Source: Gleditsia sinensis
Taxonomy: Eukaryota; Streptophyta; Magnoliopsida; Fabales; Fabaceae
Length of the DNA: 64,000 bases
Direction: 5' to 3'
Assembly (NCBI GenBank): GCA_037074535.1
Contig: CM073474.1
Location: forward strand, 8,346,001 to 8,410,000
The notes beneath the pieces are model-generated. The model ran no database searches and was not told where the DNA came from. It was given only the letters and a program-made list of their open reading frames with translations. Numbering within the stretch: position 1 is the first letter of the stretch; each line of letters opens with the position of its first letter. A program made the translations under genes and the position numbers. Positions 1 to 13,284 of the stretch are shown one piece after another.

Positions 1-744
1 ACATGCTAAGCACAATGGAATGAGACAGATCCTGATGACCCTCTATTTTATAAACAGCTAACTAGTGTACCGTCACTGTGACTGTGTGGCCTAACAAAAT
101 TCTCTTATTGCTCTCTATTTCAAATTTGATTCTAAAAAATGTTACGTAAGATTTCTTTCTCTCAGTGTCAAGAATAATGAATTCGAATACCTCAAGAACC
201 TTCCTAATTCAGAAATACAACTCAGCTTAATTCCTTCAAGGTGTGATAATGCTTGCTTGCTTCTATCACAGAATGTTACCAAAATGAAGATATGCATGGT
301 GTCTTTTCCATGAATGGTTTATGCTCTTTAGTTGACAATGAATTAGTGAACGAGAGAATATATACTTGAACTTTGCTATAATCAATGTTAGTTTGCATGT
401 TCATGATTTACTTTGTGTTGGTTGTTGGTTTCAGCAATAAAGCATATCCACAAGAAGAAGTTGAACCAAGATAAAATTTATTAATAGACATATTCTCAGA
501 AACAGTGAAGAAAAATTAAGCACAAGATGCTATCACCTTTCCAGTTCCCATTCCTGAGTACAAGGGACGTTACTGTACTCATCGCAATTGGAAAAATCAC
601 TTCGTACCCCACCATCATGAATAAATTTATTTTTCATTAGACAATTATGTCAAATTAATGTAATTCAATTAGTAAAAAAATACCTAAACTTCTATACAAA
701 TAAGTAGTTTATTACTAACTATTTTATATACGTATTATCTCTAC
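1..744. other. AT-rich region without recognisable gene
   Basis: No ORF or splice-linked set of ORFs that I recognise. The only structure is a ~130-bp segment near 500-630 that recurs at 1596-1725 (listed separately). It may be the remnant of an exon of an unidentified gene or an old repeat. Confidence 0.4.
500..630. repeat. Dispersed duplicate, copy A
   Basis: This stretch aligns with 1596-1725 in the same orientation. Both begin with CAGTGAA, pass through AAGCACA-GATGCT, a CCTTTCCA/ACTTTCCA block, ATTCCTG and GCAATT-GCAAAATCA, and end near ATCATGA. Identity is imperfect, so the duplication is old. The LINE fragment 745-1555 lies between the two copies. The function of the sequence is unknown. 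Confidence 0.55.
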
Positions 745-1555
745 TGAGTTCCTCATGCCTGCGATCAGGGATTATCGTTCGGCTGCGGAACTATGGAAGC
801 CTTTGCTGAAGGCCGAACATCGAGCTACCTTCTTTGATCTTCCTCTTAAGGAGTGGGTGGCTTCGAACCTCAGTATGTCAAAGAAAGTGAGGAGCTAGTT
901 TGCTGGAAATATATATTTATGGTGAAACTAGCTAAAGTGTGGCTTTGGAGGAACAAACGATTATGTGAGGAAGGATTTGCGACTCCACATAAACGTTGGG
1001 GGATTATCACAAACTACTGTAAAGAAGTTAAACAGGCTTTCAAGTTAGGTGGATATCCCCATTTCCGACAGTTCGGTTGGATTAGAATTAACACTGATGA
1101 AGCTTCAAAAGGGAACCCCGGTACAGCTGGGTGCAGGGGCGTTCTTTGGGGAGATGATGGAAAATGGCTAGCTGGGTTCGTGAACAATCTGGCATTTGCT
1201 CTTCCGTCTTGGCAGAGCATTGGGGAGTGCTTTGCGGCCTTGAAATTGCATGGGAAGGAGGGTATAGACAAGTTATTATTGAAAGTGATTCTTGGCCCTT
1301 GTTAAGCTTCTTAACAGCAATGGGGCTCCCAACTCCCCTAACACACACATCTTCAACCGTATTCAATGGCGGGTCAGGAAAAGATGGATATTCCATTTCA
1401 TCTACACCTTTAGAGAAGCAAACAGTTGTGGGGTGCCGGGTTTTCAGTCTCTTCATCACCCTCCAGATGCCCTTAAATGGTTACTGCTGAATGATGGTTT
1501 AGGAGCAAGTGCTCTAAGAATGATTTCTGTGCAGTGTTTGTTTTTTCCTTGAACT
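745..1555 (+). pseudogene. Dead L1-type LINE tail: RNase H domain
   Basis: This is the 3' end of a plant L1-type LINE ORF2. The end of the zinc-binding RT-linker region is visible at about 784-870 (AELWKPLL, FFDLPLKEWV). It is followed by an RNase H domain with INTDEASKGNPG near 1087-1122, LAEHWGVLCGLEIAWEGG near 1212-1265, IIESDSW near 1276-1296 and the REAN motif near 1414-1425. Reading this domain requires several frame changes, so it is a pseudogene. In this family the RNase H removes the RNA strand during target-primed reverse transcription. No upstream RT or endonuclease is present, so the copy is 5' truncated. Confidence 0.85.
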
Positions 1556-1595
1556 TTAGGCCCTATGTATTACAAAATAACAATAATAATAGCAT

Positions 1596-1725
1596 AGTAA
1601 GAAGCAGTGAAAAGTAAGCACATGATGCTGCATGCCACGAACTTTCCAATCTTCATTCCTGTGCGACGGCTGCTCTGCTTATTGCAATTTGCAAAATCAA
1701 TTCACCCAGTATCATGATGAGGTCT
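1596..1725. repeat. Dispersed duplicate, copy B
   Basis: Second copy of the segment at 500-630, same orientation, lying just after the LINE fragment. It is too diverged and too long to be a target site duplication of that LINE. Confidence 0.5.
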
Positions 1726-1814
1726 ATAAAAGAGATGAAAAAAACTATATAATACTATTAAAATAAAGATTAATTAGGTGGACTTTCTTTAATTTTGTAT
1801 ACAAAATATGAAGA

Positions 1815-1874
<60 letters not shown>
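1815..1874. repeat. Compound microsatellite (AACT)n(TA)n
   Basis: About six AACT units run directly into a TA array of roughly 36 bp. Confidence 0.95.
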
Positions 1875-1877
<3 letters not shown>

Positions 1878-2097
1878 TACTTACAGATCGGAACCATAAG
1901 TCATCATGAGGTCTCGAATTACTTCAAAAGCTTCTCAAGTTTCATTAGAGGGCCCCAATAGTGTAGCCAGGTACACAATATTGGAAGCCTTTTAATGAGG
2001 TAACTTGGAAACCTCTCCTATTCATATTTGATCAATAGCTTTGCTGTTATCTCACTGCCTTGTGAGAAAACAAGATTATTAGATGGCTTTAAATAGA
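1875..2097. other. Unassigned spacer
   Basis: Sequence between the TA array and the dispersed repeat. Nothing recognisable. Confidence 0.3.
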
Positions 2098-2340
2098 GAT
2101 GATCAATTCTTGATCTCACAAACAGATCGAATCTCATGTCCTATAGTGCCACTGTAAAGGGTTACAAACAAAATTATGCTAAATATTGACTCATTTTTCG
2201 AATCCGATTCTTCTTTAATCTGAATTTTAGTTCATGATTTGTCTTTGTCATAAATATAAATGAACCTTATCACACTAGAATATAATGTAGTAGTTGACAT
2301 TTTGAATAATATAATTTAACCAAGGACAACAGAAAATTTG
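2098..2340. repeat. Dispersed direct repeat, copy 1
   Basis: Matches 4558-4792 in the same orientation over about 230 bp. Shared blocks include TGATCTCACAAACA, ATATTGACTCATTTTTCGAA, GAATTTTAGTTCATGATTTG, TCATAAATATAAATGA and TAGTAGTTGAC. It has no coding potential I can see. It may be part of an undescribed MITE or LTR fragment. Confidence 0.8.
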
Positions 2341-4456
2341 GGATAGGCCTGCACGCTTTGAATAGTGTTTTAGAGGACTTTGACCTAGAACATATAAGTG
2401 AGTTCTTGAATCAAGCTGATCGTGAGAAGCTCAGTCTGTAGAAGTTGAGCTAGCTTATCAAATTAAAAAATTCATAACTTTTGACTCAATTGAAGCTGTA
2501 AGTAAGGCCCATAAGATATCAACCAAAAATTCGTTGCGAGTCCATTGTCGTCCCAACATGGATTTACCCAGTTAAGGTTGTTTCAAAATCTAAAATTTGT
2601 CATTTCAACATCATTTGGAATTTTTTTTTTTTACTATTTTTCAGTATTTTTGTTATTTTAATGTTTTCCTAATCAAGGCCCTATAAATATGATATTTCAT
2701 GTTCAGTTCAATATTTTTTTTTATCAATTATTCAATTTCTTAAAAAATTTCTACATTATGTTTACTATTCAAGCAAATTCGTTGCGTCAGATTTAAATAA
2801 AAAAGTTATACTTTAAACAATTAAATTGAAAAAGTACATCTTTTGAGAACTAAAAGATCAATTCACTTGTTAAATTATTGTACGTGTCATTATTCTTTGA
2901 ACAATTTCTTGTAACGCCACGTCTCGGATTCATGTCACTAGCTAGGCACATTAATCCCAAGTTGGTTAGATCAACACTCCTGCAGTAAAATCACTAAAAT
3001 AAGATGTAAAACAAAATATAGAAGAAAAAATTTAAGCTAAAGTAACCAATATATGTTATATTTCTTTATTTCTTTGGTTTTATTTTTTATATGAAAATTA
3101 TGTGAATATTGAGATTAGTAAATTCTCATGACACCAAAGCGCATCTATAGTGCTGGATTCAGTGCATCTAATTAGCGTGTAGAGAATGACAATTAAATTA
3201 TAACATTTAAAGATTAACTATTTAATTTATGAACAGAGGAATAGAACAAATGATGTATCTTTCAAGATCTTGGAGTATTTTATATATCTTGATAACATAC
3301 TGTCATAATAATTATGAGCCCCCCACTATGCTCTTACCTTTCTACCGTATGTCTTAGCTCCTGCCTTCTAACTATAACCTACATGTTGAGGAGAGTTAAT
3401 GTTACATTAAAAGTTGGAATCCCAGAACAAAAAGAAATTTTGAGCAAATTGAAATAAAGTTTCTAGATTTCTGAAAAGCAGAAAAGAGATGTTCTTCCTC
3501 TAGAATATGTGCTATTGATCAAGGGTGGCTTATTCTGCCTGGCAAGAGTCACAACCCAAAAAGTTTAAGACTTTTAATGGATGAGATATATACATCACTG
3601 TGCTGGAATATCAAATGCAATAACCTTATTTGAACAAGATCTGTTCTATAGGCAGGTATCTTTGCATACTTAAGTATTAAGGAGACGGAAAGGCTACTTG
3701 CACCGAAACATTCTTTTCCATTATTGTTTTCTTTAAGGCTCAATAGTTCAAAACATAAATTTTATGCGTTAATTAAATGGAATATGTTACACGAGTAAAA
3801 TTTTAGCCATTTCAAGTGCTTTATATATACACAAACACACACACACACACACTAATTCGTGTGACGCACGTTGAGTTTTATAGCTATATTTAATATTAAT
3901 AATTTAAATATAACTAAAATACATTAAAAATTTGTAATAATATATAATTTACAATCTTGCAATACAAATAGAGTTTCAATACATCTACGTTACATATAAG
4001 TCTTTTAAATGTTTAAGAAATTAGACGCCCAACCTCTTAGCTTGATTAGGGCTCATTGGACTTCATTTCTGTCATTCTATCATTATCCATGCTTTATTTT
4101 AAATAGTTTCAAATTTATCTATTAGAATTCTTTCAACTTTTTTAAATTAATAATTTGTAGAAATTGCGTGGGATAGCATTTGTCAGCATTTAGAAGAGTT
4201 GAAACTCTAAAAACGAGACTCCATATTTATTGCGTGGGATAGTACATTCTGTTGTTACCACTTCGCGATTACAATGGATATATTTTTTTTTTTTTATCTA
4301 TTTATTCAAGTTGTGACTGCCTTCACATAAATAAAAAAATTAAATTGTTCTGATCGTTTATGTCTCATTTTATGAGTCTTAGACAATCATAAAACGGTCT
4401 AAACACCTTATTCTAACTGTTTAGGCAGTCATAAATTTTGAAATTTTTTGTGGTGA

Positions 4457-4457
<1 letters not shown>
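2341..4457. other. AT-rich intergenic region
   Basis: No gene recognised. A short AC-repeat microsatellite lies at 3835-3852. ORFs here are short and resemble no family I know. Confidence 0.5.

Positions 4458-4460
<3 letters not shown>

Positions 4461-4544
<84 letters not shown>
4461..4544. repeat. (TA)n microsatellite
   Basis: An uninterrupted TA array of about 84 bp, directly next to copy 2 of the dispersed repeat. Confidence 0.97.
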
Positions 4545-4547
<3 letters not shown>

Positions 4548-4557
4548 GTCTTTATCT

Positions 4558-4792
4558 AGAGATTATCAGTCCCTGATCTCACAAACAAATCGAATCTCTT
4601 GTCCTGCAGTTACAAGCAAAACTATGCCAAATATTGACTCATTTTTCGAATTCGATTCTCCATTAACCTGAATTTTAGTTCATGATTTGTCTTAGTCATA
4701 AATATAAATGATGCTTATCACATTTAAAGTAGTAGTTGACTTTTTTTTTTTGTAATATCCTTTGACCAATTATAACAGAGAATCTGCTTTGG
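4558..4792. repeat. Dispersed direct repeat, copy 2
   Basis: Second copy of the segment at 2098-2340. Differences are scattered substitutions and small indels, including loss of a short block after GTCCT and expansion of a T run near 4741-4752. Confidence 0.8.
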
Positions 4793-7700
4793 ATCCGCAT
4801 GCCCGTTGGTCTACCGTGCTCACATTCTTACGAGATAATCTCTTCGGCTATGTCACGTGGACGCAGCATTCTACTAATTATCTATGCGTAACTTTTGGGA
4901 AAATGCATGAAAAACATGTATGTAGCCACAAGTAACTCTTAACAGGTTAGTTTGCTAAAACATTCTTAACATATCCCAAGAAGCTGAAAAAATAAGGTGG
5001 CTAACATAAGTTACAAAAATACAAAGTTTTACTCTCTACTGTTCTCTCACTCACATGCAAGCAGTGGCATTTATTTGTTTTTATACCTATTATTTGCTAA
5101 TTAACAATCCTTAACATAGGATTGTATAATAATATGTGAGTTTTATACTCATAATTTAATTATTTTTAACTAACATTTTTGTTCCTCTTTAAAAAAAATT
5201 TGATTTATGTGTGATTGCATATTCCTTTAATAGATAAAAAAAAAGATAGCAAAGTAAATGAGATTTGGAGAAGATTTAAGAAAAGGAGCAAGAGTTGCAT
5301 AATGTAGGGTAGAACCTCCAGCGTTGCAAAGCTGAAACCAACGTGGCAACACCAGAAAGTGCAGGAAAAATATCAAATTTCAAAAACTCCAACGTCGCAA
5401 TGCCAAAAGAACAAATTATGAATCATGTAACTTGAGACTTTAGTGTTGTGACACTAGAACTTTGGTGTCACGACACTAACCATGTTTATAAATTAATGAG
5501 TTATGGCTAACTTGAGACACCTTGCGACGAATTTTGCCTCACTCTTGACGGTAAAATAAAGGGGAAAACACCACTAGTGTGGAGAAGGGAACCTATCAAC
5601 CCAAAATAAGGATCAAAGTTTCAACCCTTACTCTAAAATCCAATTTTATTCTTCTCTCTGCTATTTCTATGTTTGAGTTTTCTGTTGAAATGTTTTTTTT
5701 TTTATGAACTAATTTGTTTTCTAAGGCTATGAATCTAATTATAATGATTTTGATTGTCTTTTCCATTTAATCAATGGAGTATTTAATGAGTTTTTTACAC
5801 TTCTCTTAATAATTTTAATTAATTAATCACTAATTGAATTATTTTTTAATCATTATAATAAAAGCGGAAGAAGATTTATATGTCTAGTTTGTTGTATAAA
5901 AAATCATAAATTATACGTGAAATAAGAATATATTTGTATGGTCTATGTAATTTTTAATTGAGAGTCACAAAATTTAATAAATTTTTAATTATTTAATTCA
6001 CATAAAGATATAATGGGTTAATATTTAAAGATATTTTTATTATATTTTAGAAAATATTATTAGATAATTTAGAATTTTTTGACTGACAATGAAAATTATA
6101 ATTTATAAATTAAAAAAATAAATAATTAAAATTAATTAATTATAATAAAATCAAAATTCTTCAAATTTCAATCAATTGACTATTTTTTAATAAACATATT
6201 CTCAATCATAATCTATTCGAACCATTTACTTGAAATTAACATTAATTTAATTATAATAATTAATAGCTTGTAGGAATGATATTTTATACTTATATAAAAA
6301 TTTTATTACTTGATAATAATATATGTTTACACTTAGGGAACAAATAATTTGTACAACATATAACTCCATTGTAATTCATGAGATAAAGATGCATTATATA
6401 GCAAACTGTTGAAATAAACAAGTGAACACAAAAATATTTATATTTTGTTTGAATAACTTCATTCTGTATGAGGATAAAAACTCTCCGTACAAGAAAAAAG
6501 TACACGTGTTTATGATCCAAACTCTGCCACTAATCTTGTAAACTCTATCTCTTAAATAAAACCATAACATAAAATACTAACTCTCACCCTTTGGCCTTCT
6601 TTGTTTAAAGTTAAATCACCCGAACCAAATGCTAGACTAAAAAGAAAAAAGAAAAATGAAAAAAATTAACCTTTACTTACACTTAGGGTACGACTGGATT
6701 GAGGCAGAAGAGAAGTGAAGCAAAGATGTTACATAAATTCTTTCTCTTGTACTTAGGAATTAATTTTAGGAAGAAAAAAAAAGATTTTGGATTAACCCTT
6801 ATTAATCTCCTTTCTTCTATTTTTTTTAATTCCTACAAGTTAATTGAGAGATTTTGTAGTAGGTATTTGTCAATGACTATTATACCCATAGTTGTTTGAT
6901 ATTAATACTTACCAGACATATGGTAAATTAGAATGTTAATGCACAAATTTATTAACAACTAATAACTTAACATTCGGTTTTTTTTCTTATTTATTTTAAA
7001 CATTCAAACAAGAGGAAGAGAAATTAACAATAATTTTCTATTCTCTTTCCTTCTCTTTCAATTTTTTTTTCTCTTTCTTCTTCTCGCAAATCCCAAACAT
7101 ACCCTTAAAATGCGCCAACGTCTTGAGTTATCTTAACCGGAGCTGCAAGTTTAATTTAATTTTTATCCAATTTTTGATCTATTTGAAATCAAATTCAGTA
7201 AAATGCACCGAAAGCAAAAGACTAGTCACATATTTTCTTTGGATAATATCATATAATATAAACAGTAATTAATTATTATGTTGAAGAGTTTAATAGTTTT
7301 AAAAAAAAACATGATATTCTATTTATTTTTTTCAATGAAATATCTTGCACTATTGGATACTTTTCCGTTCGTATTATAATTAGTTTGAATTCATAATTAC
7401 AACAAAGCATCAATCCATCTAAGAATTTATTCAATATCATAAAATAAAACCATTTTTCTTCTTCTTCTTCTTTTAACATGCACTCACCAAATGCAACCTT
7501 AAATTTTTCTATCCACTCTCCAATAAATTCAATCTTCCTAATTTTTTAGAGGGAGTTTTTTTTTTATGAAAAAACAACTAGTTAAAAATTATTTTCTGCC
7601 AAGGCTCTGCTTGTTTTTTCGAAAAATTTTTTTTTTTTAAATTCCCTTTTTCAAAAAAAAAGTTTCCATAACAATAACTTTTTGTTTGTTTTATAATGAA

Positions 7701-9647
7701 AAAAAATTTCGTTTGTTTAACAAACGGTGAATAGTAATGAAGAAATAGTTGGTGCTATAACAATAATAGCTGGAGAAGTGGAGATGTTGATCAAGTCTAT
7801 GTTTAGTTCATTTTTAAAGTTTTTTCTTAGAAGTTAGGATCAAATAGAAATAGTTACTCCGATCATGGGCCTAAGCCCAATCTTATTGTTTAAGGGACTG
7901 CCATTCCCCGTATGGAGTCACTGTCGCTTTGTATGGCATGCATGAAAGGGGTCACCTTGCCACAAGTTCCACTTGAATAAAAATGATTGAGACCAATTTA
8001 AAATTTAAAAATTTTATTTTAACCCAAATAAAAATGTTGTATCAAGTTTAAACTTGAACTCTTTTTTATTGTTATTTGGAATCGAGATTAGTTTAAATAG
8101 AAATTTCTATTTTCATGTACTTTTTCAAAATTCTTAAATAGAAAATTCTGTTTTCAGTTCAATCATAAAAAACAATTTTTTTCGATTGAAAATTTTTGGA
8201 TCACAACGTGAACAGAGATCCAACCTGTCTTCAAAATCTTGGGCCCTGCACCACGGTGGAAAACAATGGTGCTATTGGCCCATGATAACCAATGATAGCA
8301 GTGAAAATTGGTAATGGTGACTTTGTCCCAAAAAATAAAAAAAAGTAATGGCGAGTTGAAGTTAAACTTGAAAATGGTTTTCTTACTTCTTTTTTAGGAA
8401 ATTTTCCCTTAAAAATTGTAGAAAACTTTTATTTTCTTGCAAAATAATACAAAAAAAATATTTTTATTTCAAGATTTTTTTTTTCTTAAAAAAAAATTTC
8501 CAACGAAAGAAATGGTGCCCAAGAAAAGAATTTTGGACTAGTGGATAACCCCTTTTATAATTGGTCTGAATAAAGTTCAAAGTATGTTCAAAATAATTAT
8601 TATAAGTGAAAAATAAAATAGTATCTATGGTTTATAATTTTTTTAATAAAATAAAAATATTCTCCAATTATTTTGTATGTTAATCAAAATTAGGCCTCTC
8701 TCTAAGTGATTTTAAGGGCACATCCCGTATATCAACTTAAAGTGCATTTAAAAAAATAAATTCTCTTAAATATTAATTTTAAATTTTAAACCTGAATAAT
8801 CAAAATAAGAAATTATCTACATTCAAATAAATTATGAATTTAAAAATATCAATGAATGGTTGAACTTGTTTGTTTAAATGATTACATATTTAACAAATAT
8901 TCTAAAAATTTATACGTATTAAAGTATCAATCTCATTAAATGTTTTAAATATTTCTTTAATTTCAACAATACAATTTAGTACAACATATTTAGTGAATAA
9001 ATGCTTAAATTTAACAGGTAATTCAACTTTATAACTACAACTACTTCTGACAAGAAAATTATAATTACTGTAATATATAGTTAATATTGATTCATGTGTG
9101 TAACGGATATGCTATTGATTGTACCACTCATTTTTCTTCTGCCAAAAAAAAAACTCAGAAAAATAACATTCTTTACATATTGTACTAATAAAATATTTTG
9201 ATAAACAATTATATTTTCTTTCTTTTAACCATATGACAATTTGAGAGAAAATCATGCACATGTATTTTTTTTGTGGTACGAATATTTTTACATTTTATAA
9301 ATATAAAACTAATTTCATTCAAAATAATAATCATGCTCCTCTATAATTATTTTTTCACCATTTTAAATATTTAACACTATTTTACCGTTAAATTTACCTA
9401 TCACTTAAATTATAAATTTATCGACAAACAATTAATAAATAACTATAAACAAAAAATGACCAATAGATGTTGAATTGAAAATCCTGAGTATACTCAACTC
9501 AATCGTGCCCATTGAGTCAACTGAATATTCCTTACTTAAACATGACTGGTTCATTTATCAAAACTTAATTTGTTTTTCAACTTGGTTATTTAATTATAAA
9601 ATAAACAAAAATCAGCATAAATGAAGCTAATTCATAGGTTCAAAGTA
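4793..9647. other. AT-rich intergenic region
   Basis: About 4.9 kb with no recognisable coding sequence on either strand. Around 5320-5560 there is a GC-richer patch with repeated imperfect palindromes built on GTGTTGTGACAC and GTGTCACGACAC, which looks like decayed LTR sequence. Long T and A runs occur around 7580-8500. No TIR pair, tRNA or promoter could be supported. Confidence 0.5.
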
Positions 9648-9652
9648 ACTTC
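9648..9652. repeat. Target site duplication, left (ACTTC)
   Basis: ACTTC directly precedes the TG of the left LTR. The same five bases follow the CA of the right LTR at 21188-21192. Confidence 0.93.
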
Positions 9653-12600
9653 TGTAACATCCCTAATTTTATTTTTTTTGTTGATAAAAGTACATAAATA
9701 TTATTAGACAATATTTTAAATATTTAAGAAAATATAATCCTTAAAAAATTTTTACCTTATGTATATGCATAGAAGATGTTTTTAACATTAAGAGAATAAA
9801 TAAAGAGGAAAAACCTAATAGGAAAAAAAAATTAGAAATAACATACTAAAGAGATGTAAAATTCTTGAATAAAGAAGGTAAATTTTAGAAACAAGTAAAT
9901 GTCTTAAAATTTCAATAACATTGGATTAGGGTAATTTTTTTTCCTAATTCAAGAACTAGAGTTACTAAGTTTAAAATCTTTACCCATACATTGAGCTTTT
10001 ACCTATGGACACTTCATATAGAGTTTTTCCACTTCACATAAGTTTCTAACAAACCCATTGGATAACTTAAACAAGAAATAAAACATAAACTTGGACTAGG
10101 ATATAGTAATTGGACCAATAGCCCAAAAATTATGAAAATGTGATCAAACCCTCCAAGAAAGGTAGAATTTTATCCAAAGCAAAAAAAAATGGGTAGGAAT
10201 AAGCCCAAATCCAAGAGGAAAAATAAAATAAAATAAATTAGGTGATGGTATAATAATGTAATAATAATAAAGATTAGGTTACATGGCATTAAGACAAAAA
10301 TTTAACAAGTGGTGTGATTCTACATTCATCATTTTGGCAAGTGGCATGATAATACAAAGCTTTAGGACAAAAACATCTATATCCTACATTCATAATTTTA
10401 GCAAGTGGTATGATAATACATGACATTAGGACAAAACATTGCTATCCCACACAAATAATATTAACCAAATAATGGATATTCAAGGGCTAAAAATTTGCCA
10501 CCTAAAAAGGCAAATCTATCATACTTGTTTAAGACAAAAGAAAATGGAAATGAATCTCTAAATCAAAGGGACCTTGTCCTTTATTTTAAGAACATATCAT
10601 CATAATTTTCAAAATACAAATATCATTTTCCTATGCATATCTTGACTAAGAAAAAAAAAGACAAGAACATAAATTGTTTGTTTTTTAAAAATTCAACAAA
10701 GTGTTATCCTAATTGTGATAAGGTAGACCCATGATCATGAAAGGTGTATTATTTGGTGGTCTATTTAAGCAAAACCCACCCCAACAACATTTTAATTTCG
10801 TCCAAGTGAGGAAGAGAGAGAAATAGAAGCAAGGTAGAGCGAGGAAAGGAGAGAAAGAGAGGAGAAGAAAGGAAGGAAGAAGAATGAGAAGTTTAGAAGG
10901 CTAAGTACTCAAGGTAAGTTACCTTAATCTCCACTTGAATCCATTTTTCTTCATCATCCTTGAAGTTCAAAAATTCACCCTCCTTCTCTTACCTAAGCTG
11001 CTAGAAAGTTAAAGGAAAGGAGAAATCTTACTACTTCTTTCAAGAGGAAACAAGAAAACCAATTCACTAAGTAAGTTAGGGAGATTCTTAGGTAAGTTTA
11101 ACAATATTTCTTTTTGAAGGAAACTTTTGAAACTTATAATATTTATATGAGATTTTGATCTTAGAACTTTGATGATTGGTCATAGATGTTGCTATATCAT
11201 GTTACATATTGATCTTGCATGTGATATATGTTTGAATACTTAGGTTGGTATAGATAATTCTGCATGGGTATGGCTATGGGTGGCAGAAGTTTTAGTTTCT
11301 GTGTTTTAATTTCAGGGAACATTCTATAGGGAATCTAAACAAATGGTTAACATAACAAATGTAGATTTATGTCTCACGAATTTTTACTCACTGTAATAAT
11401 TCAATTTAGAGTTCATATAAGGTAGATATGGTTTGATTAGTAAACAAATGTCATAAAATGATTAATTAGGGAAGAATATGTTAGGATAGCTTCGGTGTTT
11501 TACTTTTTGGGAACAATCTCTAAGGAATTAAAATAAATGGTTAACATATAAATTATAGATAAATGTGTTACGGATTTTTAACCACTGGAATTATTCAATT
11601 TAAAGTTCATATGCAGTAGATATGTTCCGATTAGTAAACAAAGGTCAGAAAATGGTTAATCAGGGAAGAATATGTTAGGATAGTTTCGGTGTTTTAATTT
11701 CTGGGAAAATTCTATAAGGAATTAAAATAAATGATTGACATATGAATTATATATTTATGTGTCACGGATTTTTAGCCACTGAAATCACTTAATTTGGAAT
11801 TTTTATGTGGGAGATATAGTTAGATTAGTAAGTAAAGGTTAGAACCTACCCGAGAAGAAATAATATTGAATTTAAGTGAGTAATAACACCAAGATTTATT
11901 ACTATTTTGCTGATATGATTAACATAATAATTTTAGATAATTGTCTTAACTTTCCATAGACACTAAGATCATCTTAATCAGAGTTAAAATGAGGGAGTTA
12001 TGCTCTGATTAGTGAGTAAAGGTCACAGAACACGGTTAGGCCATATTCTGGGTGCTTCAAGCACGGGTTAGCCGTGTTCGGGGCTATTTTTGAGTACATT
12101 TGAAGTGTTTTTAAAGTATGGCCGTGTCTTGGAACATGGCCAGACTGTGTTGGAAGCTAGTGAAGCCTATTTTCAACATTTTTCTATTCTAGATGAACCT
12201 CTTTAACTATAGGGTAATAGTAGAAATCAAATTGGAGAAAAATGCTCTATAAATTTGTAAGAACATATGTTAGAAATGATATAAATAAGAAGAAATTAAC
12301 TAAAGGTTAAGCATAAAGAAAATGAAGAGATGAAATTAATATTTAAAAAGAAGACGAATTTTATAGATGAAAATAATAAATGACTAGTATATGCCATAGC
12401 CATTGCCATTGTATGAACTTCTTACCATCTTAAGTGTGAAATTCTGACATGAAAATATTTTATAAAGTGATATTTGAAATGGTTATGTTCATGGCATGAT
12501 TACCAATGATTTATGGTAATAGTTATATTTTGATGAATATACTTGTTATTGAAAGCATATTTTTGGCTATCATTGTGAAAAGAAAAGAAATGAGCACGGT

Positions 12601-13270
12601 CACATGGCAATTCGTGTGATGCACCAGTAGGGGACGTCCTACCAACGATTATGATTATGATTATGAGAAAAGAAAGAGAAAGTGTGACATGTCGGATAGA
12701 GCGAGAAAAGCTCATATCGGAGAGTAGAGGATACTCACTCTGACCGGGGTAGCTTGAAATGAGAATAAGTTGATGGCCATCATATGATATTCTGAAAATA
12801 GTTAATCTTGTCATACATATCATTACTGTATGATTCTTATGTGCATAGATATAATGCATTCATGTGACCAAAGATATTTTATGTAGTTTATACAGCTGAA
12901 CATGACGTGATAAGCTATATTGATGATGATTTATTATTGAACTTACTAGGATTTAATTCTCACTATATTTCCATATTATGTTCAGAAAATTAGTTATGCA
13001 GATTTTCTATAGCTCTGACTTTTAGTGCACGTTGAATCGAGTTATTCTATGATGGGCAGATCCTAAATAAAATGTTTGTGGGCGAGTTGGCACAGATCTC
13101 GGTGAAGGTGCAACCACCTGCACCCGAATCTCTAGAATTGGTCAACCAGAATCAATAAGATGTAGATATTTATGTGTTTGAAATGTTGTACGTACGTTTT
13201 GATTAATGATGTGTATGTGAACTTTATATTGTATAATAAATCATAAATAAATAAATAAAAAGTTATTACA
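9653..13270 (+). repeat. 5' LTR of Tekay-like element (3618 bp)
   Basis: Starts TGTAACATCCCTAA and ends AGTTATTACA. It aligns end to end with 17951-21187. Scattered transitions separate the two copies; for example, five differences in the first ~88 bp are all transitions. It carries 385 bp (10345-10729) that the 3' LTR lacks. It contains a ~194-bp tandem array at about 11270-12030 and a GC-rich palindromic block at about 12020-12160. Confidence 0.93.
11270..12030. repeat. ~194-bp tandem array inside the LTR
   Basis: The landmark GTGTTTTA(A/C)TTT recurs at about 11301, 11495 and 11689, a spacing of 194-195 bp. Each unit also carries TAAACAAAGGTCAGAAAATGG-like and TTACGGATTTTTA-like blocks. 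A fourth, more diverged unit ends near 12030 (GATTAGTGAGTAAAGGTCAC). The 3' LTR has the same array around 19190-19950. Confidence 0.85.
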
Positions 13271-13274
13271 TAAT

Positions 13275-13284
13275 TGGTATCAGA
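13275..13284 (+). promoter_or_regulatory. Primer binding site (tRNA-iMet type)
   Basis: TGGTATCAGA lies four bases after the 5' LTR. It is complementary to the 3' end of initiator tRNA-Met, the usual minus-strand primer of Ty3/gypsy chromoviruses. The match stops after about ten bases. Confidence 0.88.

Noticed and set aside
6290..7479. Short ORFs of 60-76 codons in the AT-rich region
   Set aside because: Composition-driven, Phe/Ile/Lys-rich, with no motif, promoter or homologous pattern.
7590..8515. Possible MITE with T-rich ends
   Set aside because: The two ends share only a loose T-run pattern; no convincing TIR or target duplication was found.
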